64,000 nucleotides of DNA, from assembly GCF_018873765.1 (NCBI RefSeq), contig NC_057919.1:66582984-66646983 (forward strand), given 5' to 3'. Below are positions 44,823 to 57,442 of the stretch, one piece after another. The position numbers and the translations under genes were made by a program. Each line of letters opens with the position of its first letter. Positions within the stretch are counted from its first letter, which is position 1. A model generated the notes under the pieces. It worked only from the letters and a program-made list of their open reading frames with translations, did not search any database and was not told the origin of the DNA. Source of the stretch: Telopea speciosissima (lineage: Eukaryota > Streptophyta > Magnoliopsida > Proteales > Proteaceae).

Positions 44823-47800
44823 ATGGGAAGCTTCGGTGGCCCTGGTTTTGATGGTGTTGGAGGCACTGTAAGGAAGAAGAGAAGCAACACATTCCGGCGT
44901 CCTCGGCCTGAATCACAATCATTTCCAGATACGCGTGATCATTCGTCATTGTCGTCACCACCCTCGGACAATGTTAGCAAGGTCTCCAGTGATGAGAACA
45001 CTGGTTACGATGCAAGTTCTCGGAAGAAAGAGTTCAATCTGAACCAATGTGCTTCAAGGATGCCATCTAGTAGTAGAGCTGATGGTGAAATCGTCCATAA
45101 AAAGATTAAGAAGGAAGAGGGAACATTTGGAGAATATGATAGATTTTACAGCAATGGAAGTTCAAAGGGTAGTAATGATCATGTCCGAAATGGTTCAGAT
45201 TCCAAAAGGTGCAGTGAAGGCGTCCTTGCTCCAGCTAATTGGAAAAGTACAAACAAGGTGAAGGGAAGCTCAGAACTGCACTCAAGAAAGACGGACAGTC
45301 ATATTGGCAGTGGAAAGAGTGGGGAAAATCGTAATTCAGGGCAGTCAGGGGTAGGTTCGGATGTAATAGGAAACGAAAGCAAGCTTAAAAAGGTAAAGCT
45401 CAAGGTTGGTGGAGTTACCCATACAATTCATGCAAAATCAACAACATCGGATGTTGCCTTTGGCAGTGGATCTTCTATTAAGACGTCTCGTTCTTCAGAT
45501 GCTCCTCGGCCAAGGCAAAAGCTGATTCTTCAGGTACTTAATTGTCCCTTTTCAAATTATGGAGTAGTGGTTATTAGTTTTGTTTTCGTATTTTTTAAGA
45601 ACAAATATATCCTTAGTCAAATCTGAAGAGCTAAGATAGGTTGATCTTTGTATTGCCTCCTATCTTCATGGTCAAAGCACATGGAAGTATTCAAGCAGGA
45701 GTATTGATGCAGATTCGGGGTTCTGAAACTTGTTTCGGATCATTTATGGGCCCAATCAAGCAATTAAAATCCAAATACAAGAGAGTGGTGGTAATTCTGT
45801 AATGGGACTCAAACTAACAAAGAAAACAAACTAAAGTGGATAGTGTATATGATGGGGAAAGGGTAAACATGGAAGTAAGGTAAAAATAAGGACATGACTG
45901 ATTAGGGGTAAAGGAAGGGGTAATTTGGGAAAGTGGGGTAATAAAATAAGGAACCTAATTAAATCGTGAAAGAGGGGAATGAGAAATACTCAACCAGCAA
46001 AAGCGGAATCGAGTCTCAATTTGGAGAAGATATCTCTCCAATACAGGTTGGATCGAGTTGGGGATTTAGGGAGAGTATTGCAATTACATATTCTATGGAG
46101 ATTATCGACTGCCGAAACGATGGATCAAAGAACCAGGTAAGAATCAATGTCTGCAACTGAATCTTACGGTAGGAATGAAACAGTCTTAAATTCTGTTGTG
46201 CGACTCAGGCAAAGTAAAATCTCCAGGTCTGATCTTTGAAGGTTCTAATATCCTAGGAAAAAGGGTTTTAACTCCAAGTTCAGGCCCAACAACGAGGTTT
46301 TAAATCGAAGCGTTTTGTTTGGTTTGTTCTACCGTCAATGGAAGGAAAATGATAATGGACAGAGGTTATCAACAGGGAAAGAGATAGGGTTGTTCCTTTT
46401 GTAGTGATAGTTTTTGTAAGATATTAATAATAAATACATGAATTCTTGTAGGTTCTGTATCTGAACAAATATTTGGTTGTAGGACAATTCAGATGATGAT
46501 AACTCCCCTCCTCCAGAGAAGGCAAGTGGATTGCAAGGAATCCCTTGGAAAGATTTCTCAAGAAGTGGTTTCAGTCTTGGGAAGAGGGAGGATTCTTCCA
46601 AAGGCAAAATTTCTGAAGACTCTAGGAAGCAAACGGACAAATCTGAATCGGTTCGTAAGAGCAAGAGGGTTCCCAAGAGACGTGTTTTGGATGATGTATT
46701 TGATGAGGACGTCGAAGATGAGGAGATCCGCTATCTAGAGCGACTCAAAATTTCCAAGTCTACAGCAGATTATGGTGCTGAATATGAAGATGATGAGAAT
46801 GAAGAAAGCAAGAAACCGAAAAGAATTTTGAAAGTTTCAAATAGTAGGGCTTTTAATGGTGAATATGATGAGGATGTGGAAGAATATGGCTCATCAAGGT
46901 CAGGAAAAGATTGCAAGAAGAAGTCAAGATTGGATAGGGTATTTGAAGATACAGATTATGTTGAAGAAGATGAACCAGCATCAGATGGTGAGCCTGAAAA
47001 GCGGAAGAAGCTGAGGAAAGAATCTGTCGATACATTGATGGAAAGCAAGAAAGAAATTTCTCTTACGACGCGTCAACGAGCCATTCAGTCTGGCAAAGAT
47101 GTTACTTCTGGGACTGGAGCAAGTTTAATTGAGTTTCCAAATGGGCTTCCCCCTGCCCCACCAAGAAGTGAGCTTACTTATCTGAGTTCTCTCATACTAT
47201 TGCAATCCTCAAGTCATTAAGAATCTTTGTTGGATTAGCATTCAAATTTTCTGTTCCTTATCTTGAGTTTTCTTCCTTGATACCAGAGCAAAAGGAGAAA
47301 CTCTCAGAAGTGGAGCAGCAACTGAAGAAAGCCGAGGCCGCACAGAGACGTAGAATGCAAGTAGAGAAGGCTGCTAGAGAGTCTGAGGTCTGTCTGCCAT
47401 TTATATTCTGTTTTTATTATTTGTTGTTAGAGTATAATCAGGTTATTATGATTTTCTTGTTTGATACTTTTAGGCAGAGGCAATCAGGAAAATTCTTGGA
47501 CAGGACTCCAGTAGGAAGAAACGGGAGGACAAGAATAAGAAGCGGCGAGACGAATTGGCACAGGTAATAGCTGTACATGAGCATCTTTTCCACAACTTAA
47601 TCAGAACTTCCATTGTTCCTGTTGTGTGACATGGGGACCAATATTGTTTTATGCAGGAGAAGGCTGCCAACGCAATGACACTTGCACCTAACACTGTTAG
47701 ATGGATCATGGGCCCTACTGGGACAACAGTTATATTCCCTAAAGAAGTAGGACTGCCAAGCATATTTGACACCAAGACAATCAGGTTCAGATCCCTTCCA

Positions 47801-48237
47801 TTCTCTTCCAAATCTAAATTTTATTTAGGTAAAAGTTTTGGTGAACAGCAACCCATCAAGATAATCTTTGGACATACGGACCTTGTTTTGCCATGTGGAA
47901 GAGTGATGTGTCAAATCTGGCCGTTGGCTATCTAGAGAATGGTCTAATTTTCCTCATTTCAACTGTCATCCTCAAATTCAATCATTTATTCAACCATTTA
48001 ATGCCATACCCTCCTATGTTTGTCCATGTAACCAATTCAAGTTTGGTTTTATCCACTGATGGTTTAGTTGTGTCATTGTTGTTGATTTTCAGTTACCCAC
48101 CACCGCGTGAGAAGTGTGCTGGGCCATCGTGTAGCAACACATACAAATACCGCGATTCCAAGACAAATCTTCCTCTTTGCAGTCTCAAGTGCTACAAGGC
48201 TATACATGAAAATATGCAGCCTGCAACTGGTTGTTGA
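44823..48237 (+). CDS. INO80 chromatin-remodelling complex subunit B/IES2-like, 619 aa
   Basis: Six coding exons: 44823-45533, 46483-47167, 47287-47387, 47474-47563, 47657-47784, 48093-48237 (1860 nt with stop, frame kept, all GT-AG). The start ATG gives MGSFGGPGFDGVGGTVRKKR. Residues to about 450 are Ser-rich and acidic/basic low-complexity, likely disordered, with nuclear-type basic clusters. The PAPA-1 domain follows (LTTRQRAIQSGKD, then the basic coiled coil EKLSEVEQQLKKAEAAQRR to SRKKREDKNKKRRDEL). The C-terminus is a zf-HIT zinc finger, CAGPSCSNTYKYRDSKTNLP with later cysteines CSLKCYKAIH. PAPA-1 plus zf-HIT is the signature of IES2/INO80B, a nuclear subunit of the INO80 nucleosome remodeller. 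The alternative in-frame 5' extension begins with TTG and was not used. Confidence 0.9.
45534..46482 (+). other. First coding intron of the INO80B-like gene
   Basis: 949 bp between the cag|gtactt donor and ttgtag acceptor. It holds no recognised insertion or coding domain. Confidence 0.8.
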
Positions 48238-48339
48238 TGTGCTCAACAATCTTTGCCATTACCCAACTGTTGTGTGTGTTGGTAACTCTGCACATTATTG
48301 TTTTGCTCTATGCAACTAGTGCAGTTGCAATGATAACTT

Positions 48340-48860
48340 CTGTGAATGTCAATGGAGAGTTCTTTACAAGTTTAGTGTAGTTTGTGTAGGATTATTCATT
48401 TGCTGGAAAATATTGAAGATATAGAATTTGACCTTACGCAAGAAAACTATGAAATGGAGATGAAAATTTGTGGACATATATAGTTATCAAGGTCATCTAT
48501 TTGCATGTCAAGTTTCATTCTTCTTTTGCAATTTTAGTTTAGTTTGTGTAGGATTATTCATTTGCTGGAAAATATAGAAGATATAGAATTTTACATCACT
48601 AAAGAAAACTATGAAATGGAGATGAAAATTTGTGAACATATATAATTACCAAGGTCTTCTATTCGCTTGTCAAGTGTAATCCTTCAATGGAGAGTTCTTT
48701 ACAAGTTTAGTGTAGTTTGTGTAGGATTTATTCAATTGCTGGAAAATATAGAAAGGTATAAAAATTTAACTTCACTGGAAAACTATGAAATTGAGATTAA
48801 AGTTTGTGGGCATATATAGTTACCAAGGTCTTCTATTCGTATGTCAAGTTTCATCCTGAT
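48340..48860. repeat. Three-copy tandem repeat, unit about 165-180 bp
   Basis: Copies begin near 48350, 48523 and 48693. Shared words are gtttagtgtagtttgtgtag, tgctggaaaatat, aactatgaaat and accaaggtcttctatt. Copies 2 and 3 resemble each other as much as copy 1. It starts about 110 bp after the INO80B-like stop codon, so copy 1 may lie in the 3' UTR. Confidence 0.9.
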
Positions 48861-49016
48861 AGTGTTTGCCATGTGATGAAACAGATTACAGGGTTACAAG
48901 AGGATGTGTTCTAGTGCAGTTTCAAAGATAGCTTTTTGAAAATTTAAGTAATAAGTTGTTCATTGTGTGGTGTGTAAATGGAAGTGAGATAGGTAGACGA
49001 ACCCTATGGTTCTGTG

Positions 49017-49146
49017 TTCTACTTACCATCATATTTTGTACAAGTGTTTTTCCCAGGTAATGGAATTCATTTCTTTGATGATTCTACTTACCATCATATT
49101 TTGTACAAGTGTTTTTCCCAGATAATGGAACTCTTTTCGGTGATGA
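49017..49146. repeat. Two-copy direct repeat, unit 65 bp
   Basis: ttctacttaccatcatattt followed by tgtacaagtgtttttcccag occurs at 49017 and 49082, nearly identical over about 60 bp. Confidence 0.9.
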
Positions 49147-50092
49147 TTTCATCATTGCTGAAGAAGATTATCATGGAACTTAGAAGGGAGTCCATGTTTT
49201 ATAAGAACTAAGAAAAGTGAAGTGAAAAATGAGGCAAAGTTCAGAAAGTGAATGTGGAGAAATGAGATTCAAAAGGTGGCACAGGCAATCGAATCTAATC
49301 CCATTCTCATACTTTCTCTAACCCATTTTGCGATCTCATTCTTGGATCTCTGAATAAATTACAGAATGCAGCCCATTTTTTCGTTCTTGTGTTCGGCCGA
49401 GAAACCGAGAGAGATAGACTTGGGGGTTGTGTCTGAAAAAGTTGGGATAGCAACTTTGCCCATGGAATGAAGTCTCCCAAGGACTGATTCTATCCCTCTC
49501 ACTTGCTCCTCTTGCACATGATAATTCCATGTAGGGCTTTATTTTAGCCAACAAACCCACTCACTTCTCTTAAACGGGGTAGGATGCATTCACTATTCTC
49601 TTAAAACGGGGCTCTGCCCATCTTCACCTACCTTTTCTTTCTCTCTCTTTCAAAATTGACCACTTGTGTATATATTTTCATCCATCTTTGGCTGAATTTC
49701 CGTTCAGAAAATCAGAAATTGGGAGGCTGCCAGTGGTGGGAATATCTTAAGATAATAAATATGAGATGCATGGATTGTTGGACTCAATACGCTTCACATT
49801 CCCAATTTATCAGTTTCTGTGTCATTACAGGTAGCTTCACTGTTACATTATATTGTATAGAAAAACCTGACTTCCTATTGTTTTCACTGTGAATACCTTG
49901 AATCCTCTGAAAAAAAGGTAAAAGTGGGAATTAAGGTTTTCTTTTGTTTATGATCCGTCTGTTTCTGGGTATAAATCATGTCAAAGGAAAATTTTTAGGC
50001 AACATCTTACTTTCACTGCAAAAAGAAGAGTGAAAGCAGCAAAATTGCAACTGATTGCCCTGAGATTTTTATTTAGAATCCAACCCCATGGA
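49147..50092. other. Intergenic DNA between convergent genes, no gene seen
   Basis: The INO80B-like gene and the receptor kinase end towards each other. No further repeat or gene was recognised. Confidence 0.45.
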
Positions 50093-53085
50093 TCATCTTC
50101 CTTGCATAATACTCAGGGACATCTGGTTCGTCGAGACAGGGTTTTTAGATGATGATGACAACAAGGAGGAAGTTTCACATCCTTCATTCATGGCTTCCAC
50201 GCCCTTAACGTTGATATAGGGAGGTTGAGTGGGGAGTGGGAGGTCCCTTGTCATATTGGTCAGCATCTCCACCACTTTCCTCATCGGTGGCCGAAGACTA
50301 GGCGATGCTTGTGTGCATAGTAGTCCTATTGTGAACACCTTTACAACCTGTTCTTCTGAGCACTGACCTTGAAGAGCTGGATCTAGCATCTCCATGAGAG
50401 TCTCTGAAGTGTAGTGATCCCATACCTGATATGAGGTAGGGAGAGGTTGTCAATGAAATGATACAATGTGTTTAAGCAAGAAAAGGAATTTGGAAATGGC
50501 TTCATTCCAATGGAGGCAGAAAAGATTCATGGATATGAACAAATTATTACCTGTGACATAAGGTAGTGCCCTACAGTTGTTGACATTGAAGTAGTGTTTT
50601 TCCGGGCAGTGAGCACTTCAAGGATGAGTACTCCATAACTGTAGACATCGGCCTTCTCTGTTAGCTGGCCATGGACAACATACTCAGGAGCCATGTACCC
50701 TCTGAAACAGAGCAATTCATATTTTAGGAAATTGATGAAAAACTACGTTCTGAATCTAAATAACATAGATGACTTGGAATTAACTAGCATGAACAAAGTA
50801 TGATCCAATCGTCGTTTCCCATTTTAGATCCTTTGCAGAAAAATTAAACATGATTGAATGATTCATGAAACATTGAAACCTGATCAATTCTTCTCATTTG
50901 GTCTGTGATGAAAAATTAGTTAAGAGAACCTTGAGGAAGTAAAATAATCAGGGTGCTTTGAATCATTCAATCAGGTTAGTTACTTGGCTGAGGAATCTAT
51001 AATGTTGCAGAATGTGTTCCTGTAAAGAACTATACTTCTATTGTTCTGCAGAGCATTTGATCCTTCCTAAGGTGTAGTGAGTGATGGGGATTATATGACT
51101 AATTGAGAAAGCTGTAAGTTCTTACAGAGTTCCAGCTATGCCAGTGCTGAGATGACTCTGACCTTCGGCAAAATACCTTGCAAGACCAAAATCTGCAATC
51201 TTGGGCCTTAATCTCTCGTCCAGAAGTATATTACTTGCCTTTATATCTCTATGGATTATTCTAATCTCGGAAGCTTCGTGGAGATAAGTTAACCCCTCTG
51301 CCGTGCCGACGATGATATCAAATCGCTTACCCCAGTCCAAAGCCTTCTTCCTCAATGGATCTGATTGTATAATTAGGGGGAGGAGTAGGAAAGAAGAAAT
51401 CATTAAAAAGATTGTTTCAAAAAGCAAATTTGTATGCAAAAGTAATTGACTATCAATGGAAATTACCATATAAGAACCGGTCCAGGCTAGTGTTGCAGAG
51501 ATACTCATAAACCAAGAGGCTCTCAGGACCTTCAATGCTGCAACCAATGAGTTTGACAAGGTTTTTATGTTGAACCCCACTGATGAGATTTACTTCATTG
51601 AAGAACTGATCCACCCATTGTCTTGTGTTGAAGAACAGCCTCTTCACTGCAATTTCCCTCCCATCTGGTAGAATTCCCTGGAAACAAAGAACTCTAATTA
51701 GAAAATTTAATATCCTTGGATTTCTGGTCCAGAATCTAGATTCAATAAAAAAAATTTACTGTTTAAGTTTTGGATCTTAATTTACCTTATAAACAGTTCC
51801 ATAACCTCCTTGGCCAATCTTATTTCCCACATCGAATTCCTTGGTAGCTTTCCTTAGAACATCATACTTAAAACTCAGTTGAGATTCTGAAATTGATCTG
51901 ATTATTTCTGAAGATCCATCTGGATCTGTTAAAAAAACAAGTTTTCAGGAGTCAGAAGAGGATTATAACCAGGACGAATGGTTGAAACCCGCGTCCTCAT
52001 AGTCATTAAACAGAAAATTCAGGAATCCATATAGTCATTATTACTATTAAAACGGCTGAAAGATCTTCTTTTTGCCCAGAGAATAATAATAGCTCCTCCT
52101 ATTACTATTACAGCAACCACAGCAAAGACTGATCCCAGTACAACCTTCAAACGATTCCCAGCAACTGGAAAACAACAAAAACCAGATCTGATAAAAACTT
52201 ATAAAAGCCCAAAATCTCTCCATAAATATTAGTCTTTTGTTATGAATTCCTGAATACCCACTCAATTAAATTCATAAATTGAAATTTATATACTGCAAAT
52301 CTCTGCAAATCTTTGATCAGGTCAGATGAATTACCAGAGGAGGAACCATTTTGTGAGGACACGTTCATGTAAAACGGCTCCGTTGAATACCTAACAAAGC
52401 AGCCAGCATTTAAAGCTTTTCCATCTGAACCAGGAAGACACCCAACAATATTCTTCCTTGCGCTCTCCAAGCAATCCTTGCACCCACTCTTATTCACTGA
52501 CCTCCAACACTGAGCAATCCCATACGCTGAAACACCAGAAGACACAGAAACGCTGCCCTCTTTATAATAATCCATCTGTTGGTAAGCTTCTGATGTCAAA
52601 TTCTGAACCAATTGAGTTGTTAAATCACTGAATCGTGTCTCATCTGATACGTTCTTGGATGACCCACAAACAAAAGTATCAGAATCACCAATAACTTCTT
52701 GAGAAAAGTTATAATTTCCATAACGTAAGTAGCAGCCGTCAAGGTAGACTTGCCCAACAGTTGCAGGAAGGCACAAGGGAAGCTTCACTCTGCTCTCTGC
52801 ATAACATAGTCTGCAATCTATGTTGGAAAGGTAATTGTAACATTGCCCAAGGCCATATACAAGGTCAGAGATATTCTCCCCAGAAGCTGAGATACCGAAT
52901 CCTGTTGCTGCAATCTTTTGAGAGATAATTTCCATGGAATCTACAAAATTCACGTCAAAGGATTCAGGATCAACAACTGTGGTGTTGCTGCAGATACGAA
53001 GAATTATGACGGCAGAACTGTTATCAGAGGAGGAAGAAGAGAAAGTGGCAAGGAAGAGAGTGATGTATAAGATTGGCAAAACCAT
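50093..53085 (-). CDS. Cysteine-rich (DUF26) receptor-like kinase, 646 aa, CRK2/CRK42-like
   Basis: Seven exons, read on the - strand: 53085-52335, 52164-52045, 51925-51786, 51677-51467, 51360-51126, 50701-50551, 50425-50093 (1941 nt with stop; frame kept). A signal peptide ([19 protein letters not shown]) leads into two Gnk2/DUF26 domains, each with the C-8x-C-2x-C motif ([26 protein letters not shown]). A membrane span lies in exon 2 ([20 protein letters not shown]). The kinase has GQGGYGTVY, the lysine in [24 protein letters not shown] and the APE-type APEYVVHGQ, so it should be active. The seven-exon layout is the usual one for CRKs. These plasma-membrane kinases act in defence, redox and stress signalling; ligand unknown. 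No disruption was seen. Confidence 0.95.
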
Positions 53086-54379
53086 CTGTGGAGATTAGCA
53101 GATGATTACCAAAGGACTCTACTTTGTTCCCTGAAATAGAAGTTCCATGGATGACTGAGTTGGCTTACTGGGTCTGTCCTTGTGCTTTGCATTCTAGAAT
53201 ATACTCCTTTTTCCTTTTTGGGTTCTCTGTAACCATGAATCGCCTTCTCTATAACGTGTTCTTATCTGAGTTTGAATGAAAGAACACATCTGTTTGAAAT
53301 TTTGAAGAAATACTAGTAGAGGGAGAGGAGATGCTGGTGACCTCATTTTTTCCCAAAGACAAGTGTGCCCTAGGAAATTAAATAATTCCCATCTTAGGCT
53401 CAATACATCCCTTTTCTTTTTTTAGGGATAAAGAAATTTTAATGAAGAAGCTCACCTGTACATGCCACCTTATCCTCATATAGGCTTCAAAACTCCAGAG
53501 TCCAGAGCTAGGGAGACCCACCTTGCATTATTTTTCCTGATATTGATAGAGATGAGTCAAATTTTCTAACAAGGGGGAGGAGTACAAGTGTTGAAAGCTA
53601 ATTTATTCCAGGGACCAAAACTATAAATGTTATGATCTCTATTTATTAGTGAATTTTTTTGTCTTGCTTCCATATCTATTTAAGCCATGCCATGTGCCAC
53701 ACATGAATGATTAATGATGGATCCATGCCGATTTTTTATCCATTTCATACTCACTGGTCAAGTTTTAGCCCTAAAGAAGTAAGGAAAGTGGTTTGATAGT
53801 AGACTTATTTGTCATGCATGTTGGGGTTCAAAATGTGATCACTGAAATTGAGTTCTTTTTCACAGGGATCCACCACTGGCTATTCATTTGACAGAACATG
53901 AAGGTTACATATCCCATTGGAATCATGATTCATGACATGGCCAAAGACCGAGTTTTCCTTTACCCATAGTGAAGAAACAATGGCATTCTTAAGACTAGAG
54001 AATGGGGAGGGGGGAGGGGGGAGGGGGGAGGGAAGAGCTCTTCTCCTATAGCTAGATTCTCCAGAACCATAAAATGCTGAGAATGGGATTATAACTCAGC
54101 ACCTTTGGAGATTTTAAGAATTACTTGTTTAGATGAGACTCTAAAACAATACCAAGGGCATTTTTGGACATTCATATACAGGGGGAAATCATTATGACCA
54201 TCCCAAGGGTGGGATTCTCTTCACCCGCGATGAAGAAAACTTCGCCTAACAAAACCCCATACTGTTGTTGTTAGATTCAAACTGATCAACTCAATTCCTC
54301 AGCCGCAGACTTGTAAATGCTTTGTCTGATCAGTGAAAGGGCTGATAGCACTTGTTCATGTTCTTACTAAATTAGGGCG
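53086..54379. other. 5' flank of the receptor kinase and intergenic DNA
   Basis: The promoter of the DUF26 kinase should lie in 53086-53500. No TATA box was assigned. No other gene was recognised. Confidence 0.4.
54004..54033 (+). repeat. G-rich run able to form a G-quadruplex
   Basis: Four or more runs of 4-6 G separated by single A (GGGGAGGGGGGAGGGGGGAG and more). This meets the usual G3+ quadruplex pattern on the + strand. Confidence 0.8.
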
Positions 54380-54516
54380 AAAGAATGCTATCGGAATGTG
54401 TAGTGTATGCTAGTGTCTTCTTGTGTCTATCTCTCTCTCTCCTCTGCCTCTACTATGGGAGGAGAAAGATAGATACAGGAGCGCTAGCGTATGCTACCCA
54501 GCCGGTAGCATTCTTT
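54380..54516. mobile_element. MITE, 137 bp, relative of the 20938-21080 family
   Basis: Outer ends AAAGAATGCT (54380-54389) and AGCATTCTTT (54507-54516) are exact inverted copies, with further inward similarity (tgtatgctagtg against cgctagcgtatgc). The interior has a CT-rich stretch and gataga words as in the related copy. Confidence 0.8.
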
Positions 54517-55319
54517 CTACCACTAAAGGGAGAACATCAACAATGGAAGTACTGTTAAATAAAAAGCTTATATCTATGTAACGGGTTTCCAAACAATAGA
54601 AGTACTGTTAATTAATAATAACTCAATGGACAAGCATTGATAAGGTCTTAATCGTTCTCCTTATTATATAAGTTAGTCTAATTCGTTCAAGCATTGATCA
54701 CTCTTCTTTTCCTTCATCTAGGGTCAAGTTTCATGTTCCAATCTGTCATCATTAATTCCTGCCTCTTATAATTGAAAGTCCAAAATATCCTTTTTTTTCA
54801 GTCCAATCAAAGGATCAAATCCTATGACGAAGAAAAACTTCCATCTTTTTTGCTTTTTTCGTTTCATTGAAGCATAAACTCGAACATTTCAATGGCAACC
54901 CTGCTAGTCTTAACAAACCAAAACCCGAAAGATGTAATGGCTAATTTTCAAAATTAAGATGTCAACAGTGGGGTCGTTAGTTCTGGTGGTAGATGGGATT
55001 TCCCAACCGTCCATGTCCTCAAGACGGCGATATGGCGGTCGGAGGCATTCACATTAGACACCTCACCAATTTTCAGTCTCTATCAACTAATCAAATCACT
55101 TCACTTCTCCCCCATGGACTTTAAACTTGAAATCAGGTAGCATATCAGGTGGAATAGGTCTATGTCGGTTCTGAAATCGATTCTTCAGAGTTAAAAAGCA
55201 AGCAATTCAGACCCAAGAACCTTAAATCGGCCCTTAAATCATAAAACCCAACAATCGAATCCCATAAAACCAAGACTGACCGATCGATTCCCTTAACTGA
55301 AACAGTTTTTCTCGGATCT
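54517..55319. other. Intergenic DNA, no gene seen
   Basis: The word aatagaagtactgttaa recurs near 54545 and 54595. Otherwise nothing recognised. Confidence 0.4.
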
Positions 55320-55478
55320 AGATCCTCTACAATGTTGGCTGCCTGTCCTGCCTGTGTTATGCTGACACAAGGGCATGTGCAAAGACTGCCTTATCCCCAC
55401 TCGGGCAAGGCGTTCTTTACACGTGGCCCTATGTCCATGCAGCACAGACAAGACAGGCAGCTGCGCCATAGAAGATCC
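55320..55478. mobile_element. MITE, about 159 bp
   Basis: The left arm (gatcctctacaatg, then GGCTGCCTGTCCTGCCTGTG) and the right arm (cagacaagacaggcagctgc, then catagaagatcc) are inverted with a few mismatches over about 38 bp. Target duplication not resolved. Confidence 0.7.
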
Positions 55479-57442
55479 AAATCCATGTTTCTTCCCCTCC
55501 CCAACGGTCCCAACAACATTTTTAGCTCTTTTTTACGTATTATGTGATGTACATCCCCTTCCTTCTATATCCAAACATCTCCAAAAAAAAATAAATGCTT
55601 GGACGCATGGAAAACGACTTGCTCAGACTCCAATTTTGGGAGTATCGAGAAAACAGTTTTGCTACAATGCTGAATTCTTACGCCTTGGCTAGGAAGCTGG
55701 TCGTCTTCTTCAATAGGATATAGAGTAAAACCAATCATCACAGGGAAAAGGAAATTTATTATCAAGGATGAATGACAATGTGTGACAACATCATTCCTTA
55801 AATACTCAACAAGGACGGCCAAGAACCAGAAACTCTCTGCCTACGCACTCAAAAACCAAACAAAATCTTCTGGGTCAAATATATGAATCATGAATGTTGT
55901 TAACCAGTGACTCCAAACTCCGTCTCTTCTATAAAACAATGGATTAATACCTACCTCATTTTGACAAATAAAGTGCCATACTATACAACCACCAATAAAG
56001 AATTAAGTCCAAAGACCTCAAGGCGTTTCAAAACATAGAAGCAGGGCTACAAATCAGTCTTGCCAATCGGCCAAATTAATCCTAAAACCTCTAGAATCAG
56101 CCCTTAGATCTGAAAACTCAGTGATTCTAAGGTTCTTGACATGAATCAGCCGCATGCCTGGAATCGAGATTGATTGTAGCCGACCCAAATTGACTGATTC
56201 ACTGGTCCAATTCCCAATTTTAGAAACCATAAATAGCACAGAAGCGTTTTATAAAATAGAATTAGATCGATCAGTCCATACTGAATTTTGAGGTTTAGGG
56301 CATATTTTGGCTGGTTCTGACCGACCAAGATCCAGATCTGGATTTCGTTCTTTTAAACCCTCCACCACAAACTATAAAGGGTTTTTAGAAAAAGGAACCG
56401 GAAACTAAATTGGGTCCAACCATAATCAACCATAATCTGCCCTAACCCTAAATATTGGATATGGATCGACCAGAATAATTTTAAATCCGTGCAGGGCGTA
56501 GACAGCAATTATTCTGATAGATACCAATAGTGTTTTTATTCTGAATTTTTTTTTTTCTTTGTTCCCGCTGATTCTGACTCAACGAGGCATATACTATTCA
56601 ATTCTGATGTTTGACTTTAAGGAGTATACATAGGTCACGACACCTAGTGACAACTACTTATTGTGAGCCATATATCCTGTTGTCACTGTCGACTGAAGGA
56701 ATATAAGAGGCTGTATTTGGTAATCACTTTATGGGTTGTGCCGTTTTTGTGTGTGAAGTGTGAACCATTAACCCTTTCTTTTTTTTTTTTTGGGATTTTT
56801 AGCCCCAAAAAAAAACTGTAGACCACAAATAATATCTAAAACATTATACTCTTCTTGATTTAAAAATGGCCTTAGGACTACTGTTTTAAAACTTGACTAG
56901 TCAAAATCAGAATTATTCTAGATTCAGGGTAAACTAGGTCACCTTGTTGAGTTGTTAGCCTGGGCAAGTTGGATCGTCTAACTTGACCTGCCTGTAAAAA
57001 GGATGAAATAGAAATGTTACTGAAAGAAAACACCGTTGAGAGAAAAAAACCCATACGACTTGAGTCATCACCCATAAGGCACGCAAACATTCATGTTAAA
57101 TTAACACGGCATAGAAGACCTCTCCAATCAACATCAATTTTTTGCAGTTTTCACAACCATAATTGTCACCGCGTATAGGCGATCCTAGATTGGAGGAGGG
57201 AAAAAAGCAAAGGGTTCCTAGGTGACCAAGGCGCCCTTCCAGCAAAGGGAACCTGGAAGCACAAGAATCGTCTAGGTGATGCCTTGACAACTATGTTCAC
57301 AACTTACCAAAAAAATTTACACAAAGTTGAAGGCACACCACTTGGAATTCAAGAATGAATGAATGACATGCAATGCAACCTCTCAATGCTTACTGTAGGT
57401 TGTATTTTTCTCTGTATTTGAACTGAGGAAACCCCTGATTAG
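55479..57442. other. Intergenic DNA with a MITE fragment
   Basis: No gene is seen. 57170-57294 ends tgccttgacaactatg, the terminus of the CATAGTTGTCAAGGC family, with the other end unclear; words such as aggcgatcc and gcgcccttccagc match the complete copy at 61235-61354. Confidence 0.45.
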
